The position numbers and the translations under genes were made by a program. 64,000 bases of DNA, taken from assembly GCA_038131955.1 (NCBI GenBank), contig JAYPQK010000001.1:248001-312000 (forward strand), given 5' to 3'. The notes below the pieces were generated by a model. That model saw only the letters and a list, made by a program, of their open reading frames with translations. It did not search any database and had not been told where the DNA came from. Within the stretch, counting starts at the first letter, position 1. The number at the start of each line of letters is the position of its first letter. Of this stretch, positions 1-7,535 are shown one piece after another. Origin of the DNA: SHAN690 sp038131955 (lineage in GTDB: Bacteria; Bacteroidota; Bacteroidia; Flavobacteriales_G; Salibacteraceae).

Positions 1-1092
1 GGTCAATGTGGTTGCGAACACCTTGAACAGACCTAAGCCAAGAACGAAGAGAAGCAACACCACCACATTTCCGGTGTAGTCTTCAAATAGGGAGTTCTGC
101 AGTATATCAAATGGTCTTCCCTCAATGATGGCATTGATCGTCGGGTATCCTTCACCATATAGCGGAGGAAGAAGAAAGAGCAACAGACCGAGACCCGTAC
201 CGGCAATAATGGTTTTATTACGCTGGCGTTTGACCTTGTCAAACACCTTGGTCACTAGCATAAAGACCTTAAAGAAATAGACAGAAACCAGGCCTGTGAA
301 TACACCTAATCCCATGTAATACGGTAGATGACTGAAACGCAGTGTCTCTGTAATGTTAAAGTGAAAGAGGGTGTTGTCTCCTAAGAAGAATTGAGACGTG
401 ATCGCCGCTGATGCGCTTGCCAAAAGCAAGGGGATCAACGAAGCAGTGGTCAGATCCAACATGATCACCTCGATGGCAAATACGATCGCCGCTACCGGTG
501 CATTGAACAGTGCGGCCATCGCGCCGCTGGCAGCACACCCGATCAATAGCGTTCGAGTCTTGTAAGGAAGCTTGAACAGCGTACCCAAGTTCGCCCCCCA
601 CGCGCTCGTGGTACCCACCGTAGGTCCTTCCAATCCAACACTACCTCCAAACCCCACCGTCAAAGCCGCCGTGACTACAGAAGAGTAGAGGTTGTGCTTG
701 CGTACCAAGCTGTTCTTCTTGGAAATGGCATAAAGGGTATTTGGAATACCATGATTCACGCGCTGCTTTACCACGCTTCGAATGAACCACTGCGCCAAAA
801 GGATTCCGATGAGTGGATAGACAAAGAAGAGTACATACTCATACTGTTGGACAAAGCTGTTGGTAAGAATACTCTCCACCACATGTACCGTCTTCTTGAT
901 GATAAGTGCCGCCAATCCGGAAATGAATCCAATGACGATCGCAAGGAGATAGGTAAACTGCCTTTCACTCAGATGTTCTTTTCGCCATTCATTGAACCAC
1001 AGGATAGACTGCGCCCATTTCGTGTTCGCTTCTCGCAAATACGGGTCTACCTGGGATCGTGTTCGATCGAAGAAATCGGATGCCTTTGACAC
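1..1092 (-). CDS. ClC-family chloride channel/antiporter, 3' end cut by window edge
   Basis: Multi-pass membrane protein that moves chloride, probably in exchange for protons. The reading frame stays open through 364 codons from a GTG start 10 bases after the aspS stop codon, and runs off the left edge. The motif GLEGP at residues 153-157 carries the expected gating glutamate (E155). The other ClC signature, usually GSGIP, reads NHGIP here (113-117), so the serine that normally coordinates the central chloride is a histidine. Several long hydrophobic segments follow. The spacing suggests co-transcription with aspS. Family assignment is firm; ion selectivity and channel versus antiporter behaviour cannot be read from the sequence. 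Confidence 0.9.
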   Translation of the reverse strand, partial: MSKASDFFDRTRSQVDPYLREANTKWAQSILWFNEWRKEHLSERQFTYLLAIVIGFISGLAALIIKKTVHVVESILTNSFVQQYEYVLFFVYPLIGILLAQWFIRSVVKQRVNHGIPNTLYAISKKNSLVRKHNLYSSVVTAALTVGFGGSVGLEGPTVGTTSAWGANLGTLFKLPYKTRTLLIGCAASGAMAALFNAPVAAIVFAIEVIMLDLTTASLIPLLLASASAAITSQFFLGDNTLFHFNITETLRFSHLPYYMGLGVFTGLVSVYFFKVFMLVTKVFDKVKRQRNKTIIAGTGLGLLLFLLPPLYGEGYPTINAIIEGRPFDILQNSLFEDYTGNVVVLLLFVLGLGLFKVFATTLT

Positions 1093-1102
1093 CCTACAAA
1101 GT

Positions 1103-2854
1103 TTAGGATTCGTGTTGGACTTTCAGATGCAACTCTTGGAGCTGCTCCTCACTAATGGTCGCAGGCGTATCGATCATAAGGTCTCGACCCGCATTGTTCT
1201 TCGGGAAAGCGATGTAATCACGAATGCTGTCTGTACCACCAAAAATGGCTGCCAGACGGTCAAATCCGAAGGCGATTCCACCGTGGGGCGGAGCTCCGTA
1301 TTGGAACGCTCCCATCAAGAACCCGAATTGCTTTTGTGCCTCTTCGTCAGAGAACCCGAGGAGCTTGAACATTTTCGCTTGCAATGCCTGATCGTGAATT
1401 CTGATCGAACCTCCGCCTAGCTCCACACCGTTGATGACCATGTCGTAGGCATTGGCATTCACCTTGCCCGGCTCACTATCGAGTAGACTCAAATGCTCAG
1501 GTTTCGGAGAGGTGAAGGGGTGGTGCATCGCATAGAATCGCTGCGTGTCCTCATCCCACTCCAACAAAGGAAAATCTACCACCCAAAGCGGTGCATATTC
1601 ATCCTTCTTGCGAAGACCAAGTTGGTCTGCCACGTGCAGTCGAAGCTCGTTCATCTGCTTGCGCGTCGCATTGGTGTCTCCAGCGAGGATCAAGATAAGG
1701 TCGCCTGGCTTCGCGCCGGTCTTCTCAGCCCATGCCGCCAGCTTCTCCTGATCGAAGAATTTGTCTACCGACGACTTGAACGTGCCGTCCTCGTTCACCT
1801 TGCAATAGATCAAGCCCTTTGCTCCAACCTGTGGTCGCTTCACAAAATCGGTCAATGCATCCAGTTGCTTCCGAGTGAATTCGCCCGCACCCTCAGCGTT
1901 GATGCCCACCACCAGTTCGGCCGAGTCAAAGACCACAAAGTCACTTCCCTGGCACACGTCGTTCATTTCCACGAACTCCATTCCGAAGCGGATATCCGGC
2001 TTATCCGAGCCATAGCGCTGCATCGCCTCCGCATAGGTCATGCGCTTGAATTCCGGCAATTCAATGCCCTTGATGCTCGTGAAGAGATGCCGTACCAATC
2101 CTTCGAACGTATTCAAAATATCTTCCTGCTCCACAAAGGCCATCTCGCAGTCGATCTGCGTGAATTCCGGCTGTCGGTCCGCTCGAAGGTCTTCATCGCG
2201 GAAGCAACGAACGATCTGGAAATAGCGGTCATAGCCACTCACCATCAAGAGTTGCTTGAAGGTCTGGGGTGATTGTGGCAAAGCATAAAACTCGCCTTCA
2301 TTCATTCTGGAAGGAACGACGAAATCACGCGCACCCTCTGGAGTCGACTTGATCAAATAAGGCGTTTCGATCTCCATAAACTTCAGGCCGTCCATGTACT
2401 TGCGCGTCTCGATTGCCAATTTGTGTCGGAGCTCTAAGTTCTTTCTCAGCGGGGTGCGTCGTAGGTCGAGGTAGCGATACTTCATGCGGATCTCTTCGCC
2501 GCCGTCCGTTTCATCCTCAATCGTGAAGGGAGGAACCTCTGATGCATTCAAAACCTTCAGCGCCTTCACATCAATTTCGATCGCTCCAGTAGCCAGTTGA
2601 GCATTCTTGCTCTCACGCTCGATCACCAAGCCTTCTACTTGGATCACGTACTCACGTCCCAATTTTCGAGCCTTTTCGCAGAGCGCCGGATCCTTCTCAA
2701 TGTTGAATCCCAGCTGAGTGATCCCATATCGATCTCGAAGGTCGACAAAGGTCATTCCCCCCATATTCCTGACACGTTGTACCCAACCCGCCAAGGTCAC
2801 CGATTCACCCACGTGATCGATGCGCAATTCACCATTCGTATGCGTCCTTAACAT
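1103..2854 (-). CDS. aspS: Aspartyl-tRNA synthetase
   Basis: Class II synthetase that charges tRNA-Asp in the cytoplasm. The 583 residues match the bacterial type. An N-terminal OB-fold anticodon-binding domain covers about residues 1-105. Class II motif 2 lies at 215-232 (RCFRDED followed by RADRQPEF). A bacterial GAD insertion domain occupies roughly 290-420, and motif 3 (GIAFGFDRL) begins at 526. The start is an ATG with no plausible upstream alternative. It is the first gene of an apparent two-gene unit with the ClC channel. Nothing unusual was seen. Confidence 0.98.
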   Translation of the reverse strand: MLRTHTNGELRIDHVGESVTLAGWVQRVRNMGGMTFVDLRDRYGITQLGFNIEKDPALCEKARKLGREYVIQVEGLVIERESKNAQLATGAIEIDVKALKVLNASEVPPFTIEDETDGGEEIRMKYRYLDLRRTPLRKNLELRHKLAIETRKYMDGLKFMEIETPYLIKSTPEGARDFVVPSRMNEGEFYALPQSPQTFKQLLMVSGYDRYFQIVRCFRDEDLRADRQPEFTQIDCEMAFVEQEDILNTFEGLVRHLFTSIKGIELPEFKRMTYAEAMQRYGSDKPDIRFGMEFVEMNDVCQGSDFVVFDSAELVVGINAEGAGEFTRKQLDALTDFVKRPQVGAKGLIYCKVNEDGTFKSSVDKFFDQEKLAAWAEKTGAKPGDLILILAGDTNATRKQMNELRLHVADQLGLRKKDEYAPLWVVDFPLLEWDEDTQRFYAMHHPFTSPKPEHLSLLDSEPGKVNANAYDMVINGVELGGGSIRIHDQALQAKMFKLLGFSDEEAQKQFGFLMGAFQYGAPPHGGIAFGFDRLAAIFGGTDSIRDYIAFPKNNAGRDLMIDTPATISEEQLQELHLKVQHES

Positions 2855-2996
2855 AGCTCGTTATTTGAGTGCGTGAAGGTAAGATTTCATAAGGTCTCCA
2901 CACCCTTTGTCGCGCCTTATTTCGCTGTGAGTCAAATCAAACCATAGCGTGAGGCTGGTCATGTTTTCACCTTTTCGGAATGGACTCCTTTGTAAC

Positions 2997-3410
2997 ATGA
3001 AGAGCCAAACGCTCACCAAGGAGGAGCAGAAAAGTCGTATACATATAGACGATCTGCATTTCGAGCACCAGCAGTGGGTCCGAGAGATGCGTTTCTTCAA
3101 GGACGAATGGATCTTCTTCAAGGATAGATTGGAAGAAATAGCGTCGCGATACACTTCCTTGAAGGTGATGCAGGAACTGGAAAAATTCCAGAACCAGCTC
3201 TACATCCAGGGCAACGCCATGGATGAGCTCATTCACGAAGTGAACGAGCACGAACATTTCCTCGCGAAATACGCTGAGGAAAACCCCGTGGCCATCGATC
3301 GGGTTTTATTCGAGGACCACGCACCGCTAAGAGAAAGGGTTAAACGCAACCGCGAACTCGTTCACGAATTCAAAAAAGACTACCAACGCTTCTTGTCGAA
3401 GTGGCTGTAG
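2997..3410 (+). CDS. Small conserved coiled-coil protein of unknown function
   Basis: 137-residue soluble protein, very rich in charged and aromatic residues and predicted mostly helical. The N-terminal part is rich in His and Trp (IHIDDLHFEHQQW), followed by long amphipathic helices. It has no signal peptide or membrane segment. The ATG at 2997 was chosen over an in-frame ATG at 2949 because the extra residues do not resemble the rest of the protein and overlap the promoter region of aspS. I recognise the overall look of a short helical protein found in flavobacteria but no function. It lies 16 bases ahead of another small unknown gene, so the two may be co-transcribed. Confidence 0.7.
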   Translation: MKSQTLTKEEQKSRIHIDDLHFEHQQWVREMRFFKDEWIFFKDRLEEIASRYTSLKVMQELEKFQNQLYIQGNAMDELIHEVNEHEHFLAKYAEENPVAIDRVLFEDHAPLRERVKRNRELVHEFKKDYQRFLSKWL

Positions 3411-3426
3411 TACCAAATGAAGTGAT

Positions 3427-3795
3427 ATGTCAGCTATTGAGATCACCAACGACATGACCATCGAACAGGTCCAGAAGCAATTCCAGGAACGATTTCCTTT
3501 CCTTGAGATAGAATTTTACTCGACGGAACACGCAGCCGGTGAAGGCACCCCAGAAGCATTACGCGTAAACGTCGAGACAACCATTGGTATGGCTCGCACG
3601 ATCCAATCCGATGGAGTGCTAAGCATACATGGAAATCAAAAGGTCATTACGCTGGAAAACGCCTTCCACGAGCTCTTTGGGCTTAATGTACAGGTGTTCC
3701 GACGCAGTGGCGGACTTTGGCTTCAGACGACTACTACGGACGACTGGACATTAGGTGAACAAAACGAAAGGGCCAAAGACTTTTCGCTCGGCTGA
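3427..3795 (+). CDS. Small conserved hypothetical protein
   Basis: 122-residue protein, acidic, without signal peptide or membrane segment. It begins MSAIEITNDMTIEQVQKQF and has alternating strand/helix character. A middle stretch is rich in Thr and Val, and RRSGGLWLQTT near the C-terminus looks like an edge strand. It follows the coiled-coil gene by 16 bases in the same direction. I cannot assign a function. The start is an ATG and the length is consistent with a single small alpha/beta domain. Confidence 0.7.
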   Translation: MSAIEITNDMTIEQVQKQFQERFPFLEIEFYSTEHAAGEGTPEALRVNVETTIGMARTIQSDGVLSIHGNQKVITLENAFHELFGLNVQVFRRSGGLWLQTTTTDDWTLGEQNERAKDFSLG

Positions 3796-3841
3796 AATTG
3801 AATTCTTGGTTTTTTGTTTGGCTAGAGGCCGGTTACTGAGT

Positions 3842-4654
3842 TTACTCGGTGCCGGCTTCGTCATGTTGGAACCACGAGCGAATGACAAAGAATACACCCA
3901 CCGCAACGAGTGGAATGCTTAGCCACTGACCCATGTTCAAAACCATCGACTCTTCGAAACTCACCTGCACTTCCTTGTAGAACTCAATGAAATAACGAGA
4001 CGAAAAAGCCAGGATGAGAAATACTCCAAAATGGAGCCCTCTCCTCCTTCTATAATCGGTTTTATAGTACAGTCCGGCCAAGATCAAAAAGATAATGAGA
4101 TAACTCAACGCCTCATAGATCTGAGCGGGATGCCTAGGCACCTGATCAAGACCTGATCGAGTGAACAAAAAAGCCCAATCTCCGGCCCATGGAGCACCCA
4201 CGATCTCGTGGTTCATCAAGTTCCCGGTACGAATGAAAACGGCTGCCAGAGCTACGGTGATGACGATTCGATCCAAAACCCAAAGCACGGGCTTCTGAGA
4301 TACCTTTTTGCTCCACAACCACAGTGAGATAATGATTCCAATAGCCGCACCATGGCTGGCCAACCCACCCTTCCAGACTTGCAGGATCTCGAGTAGATTC
4401 TGGGAATAATAGTCCCATTGATAGAAGAACACATGACCCAACCTAGCCCCAAGTACAGTTCCGATCATCATGTAAAGCAAGAGGCTATCCATCCAATCCT
4501 TAGGCAGTCCCTCTCGTTTGAGGATGTTCTGCATGATATAATACCCGGCGAGGAAGGCAGAAGCGAATAACAATCCATACCACCGCACTTGGAGGGGACC
4601 CAACTCAAATGCGAGCGGGTCGACCTCCCAGGTGATGTATAACAAGTTCATCAT
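3842..4654 (-). CDS. lgt: Prolipoprotein diacylglyceryl transferase
   Basis: Inner-membrane enzyme that transfers diacylglycerol from phosphatidylglycerol to the lipobox cysteine of prolipoproteins, the first step of lipoprotein maturation. It has about seven hydrophobic segments. The family signature is visible as FIRTGNLMNHEIVG, with HPAQIYEALSY in the C-terminal half. The ATG at 4654 (MMNLLYITWEVDP) is preferred over a TTG three codons upstream. The gene is divergent from hemB with only 44 bases between start codons. Its substrates in this window would include GldB, the PKD lipoprotein, both diheme peroxidases and the 37.8-kb lipoprotein. Confidence 0.95.
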   Translation of the reverse strand: MMNLLYITWEVDPLAFELGPLQVRWYGLLFASAFLAGYYIMQNILKREGLPKDWMDSLLLYMMIGTVLGARLGHVFFYQWDYYSQNLLEILQVWKGGLASHGAAIGIIISLWLWSKKVSQKPVLWVLDRIVITVALAAVFIRTGNLMNHEIVGAPWAGDWAFLFTRSGLDQVPRHPAQIYEALSYLIIFLILAGLYYKTDYRRRRGLHFGVFLILAFSSRYFIEFYKEVQVSFEESMVLNMGQWLSIPLVAVGVFFVIRSWFQHDEAGTE

Positions 4655-4698
4655 GCAGCTCAAGTCTTAACTTCGTGCGCAAATATAGGATTCACAAC

Positions 4699-5682
4699 AT
4701 GCTTCAACGCCCCAGAAGAAACCGAAAGAACGAAGTCATTCGTAGTCAAGTCCGGGAAACGAATATCAGCGTAGGCAACCTGATCTACCCACTATTTGTG
4801 GTAGACGGTCAGAACATCCGTTCAGAGGTCAAGTCGCTCCCTGGCCAATTCCGGCTATCTCTAGATCACTTGCTGCGAGAAGTGGAAGAATGTTTGGAGC
4901 TCGGAGTGAAGACGTTCGACCTCTTTCCTGCGGTAGATGAATCGCTCAAAGACACCATGGCGACGTACAGCTATGAGGACGAGAATTTCTACTTGAAATA
5001 CATCCGAGAAGTGAAGGCGAGATTCCCAGAAGCCGTTATCATGACCGACGTAGCCATGGACCCGTACAGCAGCGATGGCCACGATGGTGTTGTAAAAGAC
5101 GGAAAGATCCTGAACGACGAAACGCTCGATGTACTAGGAAAGATGAGCGTTGCACAAGCACAGGCTGGGGCAGATATCATAGGTCCTTCAGACATGATGG
5201 ACGGACGAGTGGGTTATATCCGACAAGAACTGGACGACGCTGGCTTCAGCGATGTCAGCATCATGTCCTATACCGCCAAGTATGCGAGCGCCTACTATGG
5301 CCCGTTCCGAGACGCGTTGGACTCAGCACCCAAATTCGGAGACAAGAAGACCTATCAAATGGATCCGGCTAACAAGACGGAAGCGCTATTGGAAGCCGAA
5401 CTCGACTACGCGGAGGGTGCTGACTTTTTGATGGTCAAGCCGGCGCTGTGCTACTTAGACGTCATCCACCTGTTGAAAGAGAATTTCCCCATACCGATCT
5501 CCGCCTACAACGTGAGCGGTGAATACGCTATGCTTAAAGCGGCAGCTCAAAACGGGTGGGTTGACTACGACCGCGCGATGCCTGAGATGTTGCTGAGTAT
5601 CCGCAGAGCCGGAGCCGATATGATTCTGACCTACTTCGCTAAGGAGTTTGCTCAGATGGCAAGGGATGGCAAGCTTCATTAA
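4699..5682 (+). CDS. hemB: Delta-aminolevulinic acid dehydratase (porphobilinogen synthase), zinc-cysteine-free type
   Basis: Condenses two 5-aminolevulinate molecules to porphobilinogen in haem synthesis. The two active-site lysines lie in SYTAKYASAYYGPFR and FLMVKPAL. The segment that carries three zinc-binding cysteines in zinc-dependent enzymes reads DVAMDPYSSDGHDG here, with no cysteines, which is the Mg-type version. The ATG at 4699 fits homologous starts better than a GTG at 4675. A second haem gene, hemJ, lies 10 kb away. The gene ends just before a hairpin terminator. Confidence 0.96.
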   Translation: MLQRPRRNRKNEVIRSQVRETNISVGNLIYPLFVVDGQNIRSEVKSLPGQFRLSLDHLLREVEECLELGVKTFDLFPAVDESLKDTMATYSYEDENFYLKYIREVKARFPEAVIMTDVAMDPYSSDGHDGVVKDGKILNDETLDVLGKMSVAQAQAGADIIGPSDMMDGRVGYIRQELDDAGFSDVSIMSYTAKYASAYYGPFRDALDSAPKFGDKKTYQMDPANKTEALLEAELDYAEGADFLMVKPALCYLDVIHLLKENFPIPISAYNVSGEYAMLKAAAQNGWVDYDRAMPEMLLSIRRAGADMILTYFAKEFAQMARDGKLH

Positions 5683-5689
5683 TTTGAAA

Positions 5690-5722
5690 GAAAAAAGCCC
5701 CCGTTTCCGAGGGCTTTTCTTT
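5690..5722. terminator. Bidirectional hairpin terminator between hemB and the esterase gene
   Basis: An 8-bp stem with one mismatch (5696-5703 with 5708-5715) and a TTTC loop. T-rich stretches follow on both strands, so it can end both convergent transcripts. Almost the same hairpin recurs at 10505-10524. Confidence 0.85.
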
Positions 5723-5739
5723 TACAGATCTTCCTTGTT

Positions 5740-7500
5740 TTAGTGCGCTACCAGAACCTTTAATGAAGACTGCTTTCCTGACTTCATCGTAGCTCTGATC
5801 TCATACATCCCATCGTTTAGATGCTGTGTAGGGATGGTCATAGTAGGTGTGCCAAAGTTGTTTTGCTGAGCCACCTTTCTTCCCATGATGTCATACATGT
5901 CTACAGACTCGATGGATGCCGATGGATTATTCACCTTCAACTGAATTACCTCACTTGCAGGTATTGGGAAGGCGATCAATGCCTCTGTACCCATGTAAAG
6001 CTCATCCACATCAACGCTCTGCCAATTCCCGATTTGCATCGTCTTAACCATTCGAGGGATGCTATATCCCATGATGGTGTCGATGTAGGTCAATCCTTGA
6101 GTTCTTGATTGATTTGGATTGGTCAGTAAGGAATTCGCATGGATTGCATCTTCATCGAATGGACCTAATCCCAGTCCTTCCAAGTAAGCTCCATAGGCGT
6201 CAAGATCACTCTTTGACCACCATTCCCAAGGAGCACCATTAGGCTCGATGTCACCATTACCATCACGAACGACTAGGGCGAACAAGCCCTCCATTCCGGT
6301 ACTTGGAATATCCATAGGATCATTGATGTTAATGATCGGTGAGTCTTCCATACTTCTTCCATAGAAGGACCTGGCTCTTTCCGTGAATGGATCGGCGGGA
6401 TAGTCTCCCGAATACGCATCATTCAAGCCTAAAGCATTGGCCTTCGGAATGAACGTATTCGGACCATTTACGTCGACCACGTCATCGCCCGTTGTTGGCA
6501 CAATCACAATTCCTGTATCGAAAGGTGCGAAGTTGTCGTACGGAGAGTGAAAGGTGACGAAAGGGCCATCGCCCGCTTCCATCCAACTGATGTCACCGAG
6601 CGCACCTCCGGCATTTACGCAGATATCAACCTCACTAGACATGCCATTATCAACATACAAGTTGATGAGTCCGCCATTACCATCGATATCGCCTACGATC
6701 GAAGGCTGGATGACACTGTTGCCCCCGAAGACAAATTTGTCAAGAGCAGTTTCCTCCTGCTTATCCAAAGTATTGTAAGCCAGCGCTACGTAAGCACCAG
6801 AACCTGCACCGTACATCGCAAAATTATCTACGTCGATTCCTAGTGGGTTTCCTCCGTTGACAGCAGCAAATCGAGCCCCCTTGATACAATACTGAACATC
6901 ATGAATGGCGCGGTAAACCGCATTCAACAGAGTTGCTCGACGAGCTACCAAGCCAGAAGGTCCGGCCGCCAATGGATTCCATCCTAGACGATAGTTTGGG
7001 GCAATTGCTACAAAGCCTCGCTTCGCCCACTGCTTGCATAGCTCTACAGCGGATGAGTCCTCCTTCGAACCTCCGTAACTTCCATTTACCAATGGAGGAA
7101 GGAAATTCCCCGTGTGCACATATACCACGACCGGACGCTCAGCGAGGGTGTCGACTGACGTACTTGGCATATAAATATCCATTGTCAACTGTGCCACCTT
7201 CAGCATGGTAGTCGTATCTAATGCATAGGGATAGAAGAAACTAAGTGGAATATTGGCAGGATTCGTAGCCAAATAGGTCTGTAAAGAGTCCTTCTCAGCC
7301 GCAATTTGAGCCGCGTTCGCCCCAACGTAGGTCGGGTCGAGTAATGAAGTGTTGAGTAGTGGGTTTACGTTAATGCCGTAAACCACATTCTTTTGGACGG
7401 TGATCTCTCCATCCGTAAACACTTCTTCCAGATAGCGCTCTTGAGCCAAGGTGGCGAAAGAAAATGCGCTAAGAAACAGTAGGAGTAACTGATTTTTCAT
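5740..7500 (-). CDS. Secreted alpha/beta-hydrolase (carboxylesterase-like) with T9SS sorting domain
   Basis: 586 residues with a clear signal peptide (about 1-19), then an alpha/beta-hydrolase region. RPVVVYVHTGNFLPP resembles the oxyanion-hole strand, and the nucleophile elbow reads MYGAGSGAYVALA, with the serine in GAGSG. The last ~75 residues form a type A T9SS sorting domain (FPIPASEVIQLKV, then MYDIMGRKV, ending in a short basic-hydrophobic tail). The enzyme should be exported and then attached to or released from the surface. The substrate is unknown; a carboxylic ester is likely. It sits 35 bases downstream of a TonB receptor gene on the same strand, suggesting the pair handles one nutrient. 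Confidence 0.85.
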   Translation of the reverse strand: MKNQLLLLFLSAFSFATLAQERYLEEVFTDGEITVQKNVVYGINVNPLLNTSLLDPTYVGANAAQIAAEKDSLQTYLATNPANIPLSFFYPYALDTTTMLKVAQLTMDIYMPSTSVDTLAERPVVVYVHTGNFLPPLVNGSYGGSKEDSSAVELCKQWAKRGFVAIAPNYRLGWNPLAAGPSGLVARRATLLNAVYRAIHDVQYCIKGARFAAVNGGNPLGIDVDNFAMYGAGSGAYVALAYNTLDKQEETALDKFVFGGNSVIQPSIVGDIDGNGGLINLYVDNGMSSEVDICVNAGGALGDISWMEAGDGPFVTFHSPYDNFAPFDTGIVIVPTTGDDVVDVNGPNTFIPKANALGLNDAYSGDYPADPFTERARSFYGRSMEDSPIININDPMDIPSTGMEGLFALVVRDGNGDIEPNGAPWEWWSKSDLDAYGAYLEGLGLGPFDEDAIHANSLLTNPNQSRTQGLTYIDTIMGYSIPRMVKTMQIGNWQSVDVDELYMGTEALIAFPIPASEVIQLKVNNPSASIESVDMYDIMGRKVAQQNNFGTPTMTIPTQHLNDGMYEIRATMKSGKQSSLKVLVAH

Positions 7501-7535
7501 GGTAATAATTGAATTGAATTAAAGGTTATAATTTA

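Noticed and set aside
1493..2272. 259-codon plus-strand open frame
   Set aside because: It lies wholly antisense to aspS, has no protein-like pattern and is a codon-bias shadow.
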